Source of the DNA: Picochlorum sp. 'celeri'
Lineage: Eukaryota; Chlorophyta; Trebouxiophyceae
Length of the DNA: 64,000 nt
Direction of reading: 5' to 3'
Assembly (NCBI GenBank): GCA_010909725.1
Contig: JAACMV010000019.1
Location: 496,001 to 560,000, forward strand
The position numbers and the translations under genes were made by a program. The notes under the pieces were generated by a model. That model was given only the letters and a program-made list of their open reading frames with translations, searched no databases and was not told the origin of the DNA. Below, piece after piece: positions 30,994 through 41,874 of the stretch. Each line of letters opens with the position of its first letter. Positions within the stretch are counted from its first letter, which is position 1.

Positions 30994-32191
30994 CTATGAC
31001 GCATTCTCGCGTCTCGCGAGAGGAACATGTTCATGATGTGCTTCTCCTTGCTCTTCTTCTTGCTGCAGTTTTTCATGGGAATCGTTCGTGTTCAAACCAA
31101 AGAATGCCCCCACGATGATACACCCACCAAGCATTGTCAGAAGAATAGTCAGTGTGGAACTCATCCACGCAGGATGTTTGATGAGCGCATCGCTGACGAC
31201 TGCAATGGGTACCTGGAGAGCCAGACCTGATGTGGCCAGTGTGGGACCAATGAGGAGGATGGATCTCGCCCACAAGTAATCCGACAATACATTATCCAAG
31301 CATCCTTTGACTATCAATATACCAAATATAGACCATCCCAAGGTGCCAAACGAGAATCCCAGCATGGCAAACCAGGCCAGCATTGGTCCCACAATGCAAG
31401 CAATTAATGTTCCCATCATACCAAAGAAGAGCGTCATGGGCACAGCCTCGTCATCCCCTTCAATCTGCTTCCGTATATTAACTGTATAGAGTCCATACAG
31501 TACGGCGGATATGAGGCAGAGGATATCTCCAAACAGAGAACTTGATGATGACTGTGTCCCATGAGATGTGGCATCAGAATATGTCACCATGCCAGTCCCC
31601 ACCATGAGTGCCATAATGCAGCTCAATTTGAAGTATGTAAACCTTTCAGAAAGCATAAGAACGGAAAATAAAAATGTGAAGAGCGAGGATGCAGACGAGA
31701 GGATTGTATTTGATGTCACTGATGTTCTTGAGAGGGACATGTTGAATGTGAGCTGGGCAAAAAACCACAAGGGAGCGACCTGTAAAGTAGAGAAGAAGCA
31801 TGTCAAAAAATGAAGAAGCGTCCATCGTGCCAACGATGCATACCTGGCAGGCTGCCCTGAACAGTGGGTTCTGAAACAAGGCCTTTAGAGCAACTCCAGG
31901 TTCAGACCTCCAACTCTCCAATGATGGAAGGGCAAAGTCACCATTGTCACTTGTTTCCGCCTTTTCTTCGTTTCTTCTTGATTTGATATACTGGCTTAGC
32001 CAGTAGACTGGAAAATACAGAGCAAAGAGAGAATTTGAAACAAATGTAATTATGACTGGATTAACCCCTATTGCCTCGATATCTTGTACGAGAAAGCTTG
32101 AAAACACCCAGATACATGATACAAGTACTACGAAAAACAATCCAAGAAGTCTATCTCTTCCAACCAGTCCAAATGCCTCTCGTAGACCCAT
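30994..32191 (-). CDS. SLC35F-type (EamA/DMT) transporter
   Basis: Drug/metabolite-superfamily membrane protein. Exon 1 is 31844-32191 and exon 2 is 30994-31779; the 64-base intron (GTATGC donor, TTTACAG acceptor) is phase 0. The join reads FRAACQ-VAPLWFFAQL, which preserves the family block followed by LSRTSVTSNTILSSASSLFT. The total is 377 aa with about ten membrane helices, matching SLC35F5 / yeast vacuolar THI74-type proteins. The substrate is unknown. The C-terminal tail is acidic and His/Glu-rich. Confidence 0.88.
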
Positions 32192-32329
32192 GTGGGTGTC
32201 GTTGTGTAGGATTTTGTCTACTTTGGATGCCTACTGCGTTCATATATCATGTCAAAATAATAATAAATACAAAATATGTCATAAGCGAGAGCGGATCAAC
32301 AGCATTATGAATGTTGCTGCTGTTGGGGA

Positions 32330-35300
32330 TTACCCCTCTTGTTTGTTGTTGGTATTCTTTTGCTTCTTCTTCTTCTTGTTCCTTTTCGATTTTTTGGTAT
32401 CATGCGTGGTCTGTTTATTGTCTGTAGCAGTTTCACTGTTATCTTTGCATGAGAAACGGTGCAATGCTGCTTCGATTTCGGCCATTTCTTTCAGGGCACT
32501 CTCTTCTTCTTGGATTTCCTTGAGGGTCTTTGTCTTGGCTGCAGCCATTGCAGCTTCCTCTGGAATATACCACTTACTCTCCATGGGTTGAGGTGATGCG
32601 ATGAATGCCTTTCCTCTTCCAGGGGATGATCCATAGAGAAATCCTATTGCGGATGGAGACTGGCCAAAAAAGGATGCACTTGCTCCTGGAGATGTACCAA
32701 AAGAATCAGTGGCCGCAATCTTTGAATACAGTCTGGGTGATTGTGGCACACGTTGCTGTGCTGCTCGAAGTTGCTCTTGTTCAAGTTGGATCTTCTTTAG
32801 CGACTTGACCGGACACGAGGCTGGTAATGATGTGTCCTTTGCCCAAGGAGTTGGTGATGCAGTCACCGTGTCCTCACTTTCCATCGAGGTACCCTTGGTA
32901 TTGCCTTCCAAATAATCTTTCAAGGAAACCTTGATGCCCAATTGTCGCTTGGGTTTTGATGACGAGATCTTTGGCGTCTTGCTGTGCTTACTTCCTGTTG
33001 GTTGTTCCTGTGCCTCCTTGCTCAGGATTTTCGACAGAGGGGATGATTGCTGAGTCTGAGATGTGCTGCCTCCCCAAGCGAGCTTTTCTGACCTCGAGTC
33101 TGGGTCTTCCAAGCCTCCTCTGAGGAACATCGATAATCCCCCTTTCCTGGTGGCTCTCTTCTTATTCAGAGAGCTGGGGCTCACCACATGTGAGGTATTG
33201 AAACCCACTTGTTTAATGGGTGTCTTTTCTGTGTGTGAGCCAGATGGAATAGTGGCTGATACCACCGGACCAGGGTGTGGTGGTCTCCTCAATGCTGGCT
33301 TTTTCTCTTCATCCTTCGATTGCAAGAGACTCTCCCTCACCTGTTGGGGCGGTTCCTTTGCTGCAATCTTTTCCTTTTTTGATTTCCTCTTTGGTTTTGA
33401 TGCCTTTGGGGTGGTGTGTGTCACAGCAATGGCATGCCGTGCTGAAACATCCGTCACAATGCCTTTATGAGCTTCAACAACTGCTTGAGATGCAGCTCGA
33501 AGTAGAGCATTGACTTGCTCGTGGGGCACTCCACCATCCAGTGCTGCCAAGGCCGATAAGAAGACGCTCTTTTGGCTCACCTTGGCCTTCTGTTGGGCAT
33601 CTAACTCCTCACCTTGCGATATCTTATCCTCCAAAGTATGTATTTGTTGCAGCTTTTTAAGTATTAAACGCCTCAATTTTCTCTCTTCCTCATTTGATAC
33701 GTCTGCACTAGAAGTAGCTTCGGCATGTGCACTGGTCACATGTTCCTGTCCTTCTGCTAGGGTCAGATCGCTCCTCTCTTCTTCTTGTTGAATCACAGAG
33801 GAATCTCCGAGCTCAACTTCAGCGCGAGTTGGAAGTATTCCGTTCAAAATAGGCGTCAACAAAATGACGTCATCACTCTTGTCTGCTTGAATAGGTGTAT
33901 TCAAAATGCACTTCAGCTCATGTTCAACATCCTCTGCAATATGCATGGCGAGTTCGGCAAAAATTTGAGGATGTTCAGTCATCACGAGATCTAAATTGAG
34001 TGCAGCAACGCAACAGCATCTTTTATAGAGCATATCCGCTAAAGCTGCCTCGGCATACTGCATGACTTGCAACACTGTGTATGGATCCACCATGTGCTTT
34101 GCAATTGTTTCCTGACAGATGACTTGCAGCGATCCAGGGCCACAGCGCTCACCCGAAAGAGGGACACTTTCTTCTAAAGTTTCGTATGTACTTGTATCTC
34201 TTGATCGCAGCCAGTGCTGAAGAGCAAGCGAATGCTTCTCACCAACAGCAACATCAGTCACCTTGCGGAGGCCTTCAACCCTATAAGGAATGATAGGATC
34301 AAAGACTGTTTCAACATGTCGCGTCGCACAGAAATTCGTCGACGGAGAAGATGCTGTTCTTCCAGAAGGTGATGCACCAAATTTTGACTTGAAACTTTGC
34401 ATTCGGTCTACCATGGACGGTGATCCATGTCGATGGAATGACCCAGGAGATGTACCAAAACACTCATGAGAACTGCTACTCCCTGCCGACGAGCCCAAGA
34501 TGTAGTCTCCATGACTTTTTGGTTTTGACCACTTTTTGCTACCACTCCCTGCGACGCGACCCTCAGCGGGAAAGAAATCTGCCCTACCTTCCCACATGTA
34601 CACAGTCCCAATGTCAGTGACAGCTGCGGTTCTATACTTACCAGCAGAGATGCTCACTACTTTTAGCCCAGCCAACGGGCCTTTAATCTCCTGTACCTGA
34701 CAGTGAGGATCTGCAGACCTCCACGTCAACACAACCCCCGCCGACGTGAGCGCACTACTATGGGCAGCACCAGCACAAATCTGCTGAATACGAGGTTTGG
34801 AAACATCCTTGTACCCTTTCTGGAACCTCAGAGGAGTCCCATCCAAAGACACTGCCTTTCTAATACCGTTTAGTACAACCTTTCGAGGAGATACGCCTCG
34901 ATGTCCCCACGTCAATACATCACCATCATCCGTCAACACGACTGTATGACGCTTGGCTGCAGCACATTCCACTACAGGGCGGCCTTTCAAAGCATCCACC
35001 ACTCTAGGAGTCGACGACGATATCGAGTCAAACGCGCCATACCCAAGTTGACCGCAAGAATTAGTTCCCCAGGTAAATACATCTCCACTCGACGAGACAC
35101 ACACAGAATGCTTGTTCGCGGCAGCCACCCTCACAATGGTCATCGACCGCAGTGCAGCAATCTTTCGTGGCTCAGGCTGGGTATCGACCGTTGAATATCC
35201 TAACTGGCCATATCTATTACTTCCCATAGAAAACACTTCTCCTTCTGTCGTTGTTAATAGCGTATGGTGCTTGGCAACTGCAATCCTGGAAACACAATAG

Positions 35301-36050
35301 CGCTCCAAGGACATAAGGCAGCGTGGATGGATCACAGCGCTACTACCACTATGGATATGAGCTTCTGGATGTCCCAAACGACCTCCTCTACCCCATCCCC
35401 AGGTATACACTTTTCCATCAGTCGTCACCGCAGCACTATGAAATTTTGCAGCTGCCACATACACCACGTCATGCATGTGAAGCGCATCCACCCGAGTTGG
35501 TGCCAATTCCACTTCCAAAGACCCAGTCCCAAGAGTATAATTACTCCCATTTCCCCAGGAAAATACATGCCCTTGGCTCTCATATCTGTCCCTATCTCTC
35601 CCATACATGCGCATCAAATGCCTCGACAACAGATCAACAGGCGTCCTCCCATACACATCCAGCACAGACACATTCGCTCCTGCAGCCACCAATGCCACCG
35701 CGAGCCGAACATGCCCGAAATACAAAGCTCGATGCAACGCAGTCCAACCAGACTCTTCATCCTGGGCATCCAAATCAATGTGGGGCACACCCAGGATGCC
35801 CTCAACAATACCAGCATGATTCCTCCACGTCGCTAAATGCAACGCATTCGCCCCAACAGGACCAATTCTGCACATCATCATATCATATCAATGAGTTCAG
35901 CCCCGATACACCATTGTAGCGGCACACCCAAGCCAACACCCACCTGTTCACCTCTCGCGCAAAGCTCTCTGCAGACAAAATAGCCCGACATGCTTCCTCT
36001 GGACTCGACCTCACCGCACTCGACAACACAAGAACTGCCTGCTCCTGCAT
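32330..36050 (-). CDS. IBTK: IBtk-like ankyrin-RCC1 protein lacking a clear BTB domain
   Basis: Exon 1 is 35944-36050 and exon 2 is 32330-35867; the 76-base intron (GTGGGT donor, GTGCAG acceptor) is phase 2. The join is REVNR-IGPVGANALHLAT, and the product is about 1214 aa. Two ankyrin repeats (ALHLATWRNHAG, WTALHRALYFGH) are followed by about six RCC1 repeats (VFSWGNGSNYTLG, VYTWGWGRGGRLG, VFTWGTNSCGQLG). A BACK-like helical region follows (DPYTVLQVMQYAEAALADM). The rest is disordered with a late charged helix. The layout matches the inhibitor of Bruton kinase homologues, which are CUL3 adaptors, but I do not see the BTB fold that should precede BACK. Confidence 0.83.
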
Positions 36051-36573
36051 CCTTCCAAACTCTCGTCTGCACCGTGCCGTGTGTTGTTCCTCTCGCCCTC
36101 GAAATTACCAATGTGTCACGGGCTGGTACGAATTCCGCATACAATGCCTCAATATCGGCATAAAACCATATCAAAGTATATTATTGACACAGTACTGGTC
36201 CAAAATCAGTGTCCATACCCCGACAGTTCAAATCAACTGACAGTTGGAGTGAATCATCGTCGTCGTACAACCTGAGGCATTGTATTCCGTCCTAAACCAG
36301 TCTGAAAAGTAAACATAGAAAGTATTGAATACAATCTGGGCGCTATCTGGTATGAAATCAGAGAATATTCGCAGAAACCTTGTGGTGTCATTGGGGGAAC
36401 AATGGCATTCGAATGGATCGGTCAATGAGATATTTGACCGATGCATCTGAGCAATGATATTTTTTTTTCTCTGTTTCGAAACAACCAGGTGACTAGGTTT
36501 TGTGATTTGAGCCAAAACCAAAACGACAAAAGGAAGCCTCTTGTGTTCATAAAAGGTTTATAAAAGAGTAAGA
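36051..36573. other. Divergent promoter region IBtk-like / syntaxin
   Basis: These 523 bases lie between divergent starts. The part next to 36050 stays open in the IBtk frame for about 20 codons, so an upstream exon or alternative start is possible. No palindrome longer than 8 bases or short gene was noticed. Confidence 0.35.
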
Positions 36574-37308
36574 ATGGCAGCAATGGTGTCCCCAAGGGGG
36601 GACAAGGAAGAATTAGAACGCGTGAATCGAGAATTGAAAGGAATTCATTTCAAGGCAGTCACGGCGTATAATAGGATGAAAAATGACGTTTCAAATATAC
36701 TACGGACGGATGAAGCGCAGTATTATTCCAAGGTGGGAGGTGAGGCGCACACGTTTGGGGAATTGGCTCAGGAATTTCGACGGGTTTTAGAGGAGCATCC
36801 TGGGGTAAAGGACGCGGTTTCTACTCAAAAGATAGTACGAGATTTTCAAAATGTGCTGCATAGATCGGAGCTTGTGATGAAGACGGCCAAAGCGAAGGAG
36901 CAGAAGAGGCGACAAGTGGAGGGTGACGTGAGTGACCGAGAGGGAGTCGAGTCCTCGTCAGGGGTGCAAGAGATGGCCGCGTTGGTGGATGGTCGGCGGA
37001 TAGAGAATCAGGTGCAGTACAATGAAGCGTTGATTGAAGAGAGGGATAGGGCGATTACAGAGATTACTGGGCAGATTGGGGAGGTGCATCAGATATTCCA
37101 GGATTTGGCAGTGTTGGTGCATGATCAGGGGGAGATGGTGGATGATATAGAAGCGAATTTGACGAGGGCGTCGAACAAGACGCATGATGCTCACACGCAA
37201 TTGATACGGGCGGAGAGGAGTCAGAGGCGTGCGCGGAGTACGTGGTGTTTCCTGGCCATGTTGGCAGGTGGGGCGATTGGTGTATTACTATTGATCGTAC
37301 TTGTATAA
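36574..37308 (+). CDS. Qa-SNARE (syntaxin), endosomal/vacuolar type
   Basis: A 244-aa intronless tail-anchored SNARE for membrane fusion. The N-terminal helical Habc bundle spans about residues 10-110. The t-SNARE motif covers about 152-212 with the zero-layer glutamine Gln185 in LVHDQGEMVDDIE. A C-terminal membrane helix is at about 226-244. The SNARE motif resembles syntaxin 7/SYP2 proteins of late endosome and vacuole. It is convergent with RimM; the two stop codons are only about 20 bases apart. Confidence 0.92.
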   Translation: MAAMVSPRGDKEELERVNRELKGIHFKAVTAYNRMKNDVSNILRTDEAQYYSKVGGEAHTFGELAQEFRRVLEEHPGVKDAVSTQKIVRDFQNVLHRSELVMKTAKAKEQKRRQVEGDVSDREGVESSSGVQEMAALVDGRRIENQVQYNEALIEERDRAITEITGQIGEVHQIFQDLAVLVHDQGEMVDDIEANLTRASNKTHDAHTQLIRAERSQRRARSTWCFLAMLAGGAIGVLLLIVLV

Positions 37309-37327
37309 ATAATGATGAGTATCTGCA

Positions 37328-38152
37328 TCATTTTGTATTTTTGTTCTTCATGAAAATATCGAGCAATCCTTCCGGAGGGGTGACTTTCATAACGCCTTGT
37401 TCCAGATCCACAATGGGTACAATATCCTTGGCAAATGGAAGCATGGCAATGCACTCCTCATCTGCAGCGAGTCGAATTTGCAGGACATCATACGTTCCTG
37501 TCCCGTCAAGAAGATCTACAACGGTGCCTATATGCTCTCCAGATTCTGCCATGTCGACAGAAAGCCCGATGAGCTCTTGAATATAGAATTCGTCATCATC
37601 CTCCAGTTCTTCTCTGACAGACTCGTGCACCATGAGGCTATACCCACGTATCTCCTGTGCTTCTTCCGGGCTATTAATGCCTTTAATCTTGACAATCCAT
37701 ACCTCTCGTCCTTTATATACAGATTGCCGTCCATACATGAGCTTGACCTTTTGAATACCTGGCTGCTGTGCACGCCTATGCTGCAATTTCGATTCAGGAG
37801 CTTTCAAATACCGCGATCCTCTGGTTCCTAATCGCTCTTGTGGCCAATCAGTGAGAGACTGTACTTTGAATTCTCCCTTGACACCATGGGGTGGACCCAC
37901 CACGCCAATTTCAATCAATTCTCCCTCACGAATGCTGCTCGCTGCCTCTGAGGCTTCCACCATACCAACTGGCTCGGTATGCATCTCTTCTGGAACCTCT
38001 CCATCACTCACCGAACAGATACGAAATCTTTGACGTGAATATATTGCCAGGTTTGATGCATTTGGGACGCTGTGAGGAGCACGACGAGGCTTACATGTCA
38101 AGAGACCTCTTGGCCCACTATTGCAACACAGTCCACCCATGGATCTTTGCAT
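37328..38152 (-). CDS. RimM: Ribosome maturation factor RimM, plastid-targeted
   Basis: A 274-aa intronless protein. Residues 1-75 form a transit peptide rich in Arg and Ser. The RimM N-terminal beta-barrel starts with LIEIGVVGPPHGVKGEFKV, the family signature, and the PRC-barrel domain begins at YIQELIGLSV and ends in the conserved LPFAKDIVP..VDL block. Bacterial RimM matures the head of the 30S subunit, so this protein should do the same for plastid ribosomes. An insert between the two domains is slightly longer than in bacteria. Confidence 0.93.
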   Translation of the reverse strand: MQRSMGGLCCNSGPRGLLTCKPRRAPHSVPNASNLAIYSRQRFRICSVSDGEVPEEMHTEPVGMVEASEAASSIREGELIEIGVVGPPHGVKGEFKVQSLTDWPQERLGTRGSRYLKAPESKLQHRRAQQPGIQKVKLMYGRQSVYKGREVWIVKIKGINSPEEAQEIRGYSLMVHESVREELEDDDEFYIQELIGLSVDMAESGEHIGTVVDLLDGTGTYDVLQIRLAADEECIAMLPFAKDIVPIVDLEQGVMKVTPPEGLLDIFMKNKNTK

Positions 38153-38333
38153 TCCTTTTATAAAAAGTATTGGAGATTGTTACAGATGATGGAATGGTGG
38201 GGTGAGTTATGAGTTGAATGCATGCATGCCTTAAATAGATGAATAATAAAAAAGAGAAATGGGGTTGTCCACGCGTCTCAGAAACCTCCATACTGGTCTG
38301 ATCTAATCCAGATATATTTATGTAGTAGTAGTC

Positions 38334-39194
38334 ATGATGGGGGAGCATCATGACCGTGTTGATGATTCAGAAGCGAATAGAGTTGATGCATTCGATGCAT
38401 TGCCTTTTTTTCTCTGGTCAGACGAGAGTCCTCTTCGGTATATGTTTATAAAACCTCATAAAACACCAGAGCATGATGATAAAAATACTATATTTATGAG
38501 TGGAATACCGTCTGGACTGACTGAAGAGGAATGCCTTCAGTTTGTGACATGCTTTGGTCCAGTGACAACCTTGGCAATGCATCCGACGAGGAGTTCCGCG
38601 TTGGTCGTGTTTGAAAGTTCTCGTGGAGCTGATAAAATGATCAAGGATGCGAAGAAAGGAAAGCCTAGAATTATACGGAGGATTCCACGGCAGGAGTTGT
38701 TTGGTCTCAAGGCTTGGGTGAAGGGGCATGCCAAGGCATGCAGGCCTGGGAACGCAGCGTTGCAGAGGCAGTTGGATAGATGGATGGAAGAGTTTGAGGA
38801 GAGAGAGGCGAGGGAAAAGGAGGAGGCGATGGCGAGGATGCAGGATGATGGTTGGACTGTGGTGAGGAGGTATAAAGGAAGGAAGAAGAATACGGATGAA
38901 GCATCTGGGATTACCGTCGGGGCTGTGGCACCTGCAGCGGCGCAGGAGATTGCTAAGAAGCGGCAGCGGCGTGACGCTGTGTACGAGAATTTCTATGCAT
39001 CTCAGAAGCGAGAAAAGAGGCGATCAGGTATGTGGCCGGACCTCATTGTTTTTTGTTTTTTGCTCAATCATGGGCTGATGTATTTCGTTACTCTGTGTGC
39101 AGAGCTTATTGAGCTTCGTGAAAGGTTTGAGGAAGATAGAAAGAGGCTTGCTCAGCTTCGTGCGGCTCGTAAATTTCATCCGTTGGCATCGTGA
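38334..39194 (+). CDS. RRP7: Ribosomal RNA processing protein RRP7
   Basis: Nucleolar factor for 18S rRNA processing in the small-subunit processome. A 75-base intron is inferred at 39028-39102 (GTATGT donor, GTGCAG acceptor, phase 1). It contains no stop and is a multiple of three, so retention would insert 25 hydrophobic residues into an otherwise charged helix. Spliced, the protein is 261 aa. An RRM-like fold follows FMSGIPSGLTEEECLQFV. The C-terminus carries the RRP7 hallmarks DGWTVV, ENFYASQKREKRR and ERFEEDRKRLAQLRAARKFHP. The short tail ends just after. Confidence 0.9.
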   Translation: MMGEHHDRVDDSEANRVDAFDALPFFLWSDESPLRYMFIKPHKTPEHDDKNTIFMSGIPSGLTEEECLQFVTCFGPVTTLAMHPTRSSALVVFESSRGADKMIKDAKKGKPRIIRRIPRQELFGLKAWVKGHAKACRPGNAALQRQLDRWMEEFEEREAREKEEAMARMQDDGWTVVRRYKGRKKNTDEASGITVGAVAPAAAQEIAKKRQRRDAVYENFYASQKREKRRSGMWPDLIVFCFLLNHGLMYFVTLCAELIELRERFEEDRKRLAQLRAARKFHPLAS

Positions 39195-39314
39195 TGGTGC
39201 TTGTGTGTTTCTTCTCAACGTGGAATCATTCGATCTGTACTGTATTCATTTGATTGTTGATTTGTATTGCGTAGATATTGTTTAAATACAGACATGGTGT
39301 GAGTATCAACAAGA

Positions 39315-40781
39315 ATGCGTGTGGTATTTGTGGCAACGTGTCGACATGGTTCTTTGCGCATGCGGCATGCGCTTGTTCAACGTTCCTGTCCTCATGGGCG
39401 AGGAATCTCTTCCAACAAGCATCATCATAGACAAAAGAGTCGATTGCATAGTACATCGGATAGGGTGAGGAATGATTCCATCCTTTTTGTGAGTCCTCTG
39501 TGGCCTGAACGAACGAGTTCAGCTGCTGGGGTGAGAACATCCGATTTGATCGAAAGCTTCCTCTCAAAAGAGTACAAGGTGCATTATGCTGCCATGGCAT
39601 CACCAAATGAGCATTCTGAGGCTCTAGAAAGGCGCGAAGGTGTTGGGGTGTATTCGTGTCAAGCAAACAGAGAAGAGGATTTTAAAAGGATTTTGGATGT
39701 CACAAAGCCAACTACAGTCATCTTTGACAGGTTTTATGCGGAAGAGATGTTTTCATATATTGTTCGAGATCATATGCCTGATGTGATGAGAGTATTAGAT
39801 ATGCAAGATGTGCATTTTCTGAGGACATGGAGGCAAAAGGTGGTTGCGCAACAGGATGGCAAAAAAAAGGGTGAGCTTGACCTGGGGCATGTCATTCGGT
39901 CCATGCCTCCATCGACGTACGAGCCATGCTTGAGAGAATTAGCGTCTATTTACCGTTGTGATTTAACGTGTGTCTGCTCACCGAGGGAAATAAAGATTTT
40001 AGGTAATCATTACGGGGTGGATGAAGATAGACTGGTAGAGGCTGCGTTTTTCAATGGACCTTCAAAGTTTGAAAGCAGTGGTGACAATAGATCATTTGGG
40101 GAGCGTCAAGATGCCATGATGATTGGAAATTTCCGACATCCTCCTAACGCGGATTCAGTACAGTGGGCTTGTCGTGTTTTGTGGCCTGCCATCAGGAGCG
40201 CCATGAAAGGTATGGGTGTTGATACATTACCATCGCTGCACATCTACGGAGCATACGGCCAAAGCCAGGCAACATTACACAATCCAGCACAAGGAATAGA
40301 GTTTCATGGATTTGCTCCATCCCTCGATATGATGTTGCAGTACAGGGTTCTCTTTGCACCTCTCAGATTTGGTGCAGGATTGAAAGGGAAAATTGTAGAT
40401 GCATGGAATTTTGGATGCCCTGTGATCACAACACTCATTGGCTCAGAGGGGATGACGCATTTGGAGAACACTAGTTGGGGCGGTTTTGGTACAGCTACCA
40501 CGGAGCAGGATATCATACACGACTTTATCGCCTTGTATACTGATGTAGATGTTTGGAATCAATCCCAAGCCCATGGATTCCGTCTTTTGGATGAATTATA
40601 CAACAAGCAGCGCACCCTGACCGCACTGCACGAATCTCTACATGCAAGATATGACAATCTCACATCATGGAGGCATTCGAAGAATTACATTGGTGAAATA
40701 TTATGGTCCCAATCGATGAGATCCACCGAATACTTTTCCAGATGGATAGAACTGAAAGAAACATGCAAGAAAGAAGAATAA
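39315..40781 (+). CDS. Group 1 (GT4-like) glycosyltransferase
   Basis: A 488-aa intronless protein in the GT-B fold. Residues 1-52 are basic and look like an organelle-targeting peptide. Domain 1 starts at SILFVSPLWPERTSSAAGVR. The donor-sugar domain starts near DAMMIGNFRHPPNADSVQWA and has the typical FAPLRFGAGLKGKIVDAWNF, with the following GCPVITT block. Sequences of this kind are annotated only as glycosyl transferases in algae; substrate and product are unknown. It begins 120 bases after RRP7 on the same strand. Confidence 0.85.
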   Translation: MRVVFVATCRHGSLRMRHALVQRSCPHGRGISSNKHHHRQKSRLHSTSDRVRNDSILFVSPLWPERTSSAAGVRTSDLIESFLSKEYKVHYAAMASPNEHSEALERREGVGVYSCQANREEDFKRILDVTKPTTVIFDRFYAEEMFSYIVRDHMPDVMRVLDMQDVHFLRTWRQKVVAQQDGKKKGELDLGHVIRSMPPSTYEPCLRELASIYRCDLTCVCSPREIKILGNHYGVDEDRLVEAAFFNGPSKFESSGDNRSFGERQDAMMIGNFRHPPNADSVQWACRVLWPAIRSAMKGMGVDTLPSLHIYGAYGQSQATLHNPAQGIEFHGFAPSLDMMLQYRVLFAPLRFGAGLKGKIVDAWNFGCPVITTLIGSEGMTHLENTSWGGFGTATTEQDIIHDFIALYTDVDVWNQSQAHGFRLLDELYNKQRTLTALHESLHARYDNLTSWRHSKNYIGEILWSQSMRSTEYFSRWIELKETCKKEE

Positions 40782-40820
40782 ATCACCCTCTTCTTTCACT
40801 ATTTAAAATTCAAACACAAA

Positions 40821-41639
40821 TTAGTCTCTATACGTTGGTAGCGAAGATCTGAATGCATCCTTCTCCTCATTTGACACCTGCGGTCCGTCAGGGTTACTTG
40901 GGGTCGATGCCTTGAATTGTCTCCTTGAGCTACAGTTTAAACTCTTCCGGGTCGACACGCCAGTGAATGCATTCACTCCATCAGCATATTTACACATGGC
41001 CATTTGTTGCGCTTTATCCACAAGGGCATTCGTGAAATCTGCTCCATAGATATCAGCTCTGGCAAAATCACTTCGAGTGAACACCCCTCTCTGAAGAATA
41101 GCATTTCTCAGGTTTGCATCCACAATGACCGCCCTGTCCATGAGCGTATCACTCAAATCAGCATTTTCGAAATTCGCTCGAGCCACCACAGACTTGATAA
41201 AGTATGCACCGACCAATTTGCTATCCTTGAAATTACAGTCTCGACAGTCTGCAGCTGTAAAATTGGATCGCCTCAGATCCTGTTTGCTGAAATCCTTCCC
41301 AATAATATCAGCCTCGCCATACTGCTGCGCAGTGCCGCTTCCAAACTCTCCACCAAGCTCAGCTTCAAATTTATTCAAATCAGCATACGCTGATTCTGGA
41401 CCCAGCACCATGAGGGCAACAGATGCAGCCATTCCAGCCAGGGAGGTCCCCACCCACGTATTCACCGAGTCCTGACGCTTGGCATTCGTCACCACTGCCG
41501 ATTGCACTCGTCTTCGCTGCTGGATACTACATCGGTATATAGTAGAAGACGTACGTGTAGATCCACATCCACCACGCAACACCACCGCTCTATCGTTTGT
41601 GGCTGTCGGACACTTGACAATGGCAACCATACTTTGCAA
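40821..41639 (-). CDS. Thylakoid lumen pentapeptide-repeat protein
   Basis: A 272-aa intronless protein. It has a bipartite targeting sequence: a basic, Ser/Thr-rich stroma-targeting part (1-60), then a hydrophobic lumen signal (SLAGMAASVALMVLGPESAYA) with an AYA cleavage site near residue 86. The mature part has about 14 pentapeptide repeats A(D/N)LXX (ADIIGKDFSKQDLRRSNFTA and similar) forming a right-handed beta-helix. A C-terminal pair of cysteines (MCKYADG and LNCSSRR) matches plant lumenal proteins such as TL17/TL20.3. Function in plants is still unclear. Confidence 0.9.
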   Translation of the reverse strand: MQSMVAIVKCPTATNDRAVVLRGGCGSTRTSSTIYRCSIQQRRRVQSAVVTNAKRQDSVNTWVGTSLAGMAASVALMVLGPESAYADLNKFEAELGGEFGSGTAQQYGEADIIGKDFSKQDLRRSNFTAADCRDCNFKDSKLVGAYFIKSVVARANFENADLSDTLMDRAVIVDANLRNAILQRGVFTRSDFARADIYGADFTNALVDKAQQMAMCKYADGVNAFTGVSTRKSLNCSSRRQFKASTPSNPDGPQVSNEEKDAFRSSLPTYRD

Positions 41640-41874
41640 CCTCTGAGATCACAATTCTACGAATATCTCTTTCCGAATTAGTAAAATGGAACAATATATG
41701 ACGAATTAATGGCATTCCGGGGTATGTCCTACCAGAGATGTCGAATGGATTCACGAAAGCGTACCCACTACCGAATTACTCAGAACCATCTGGCCGAGGT
41801 ATTGATCACCAACGCTGGGTAAACTCAATGCATGCTGTAAAAATAATCAAATAAATTGATAAAGTACATAATTA

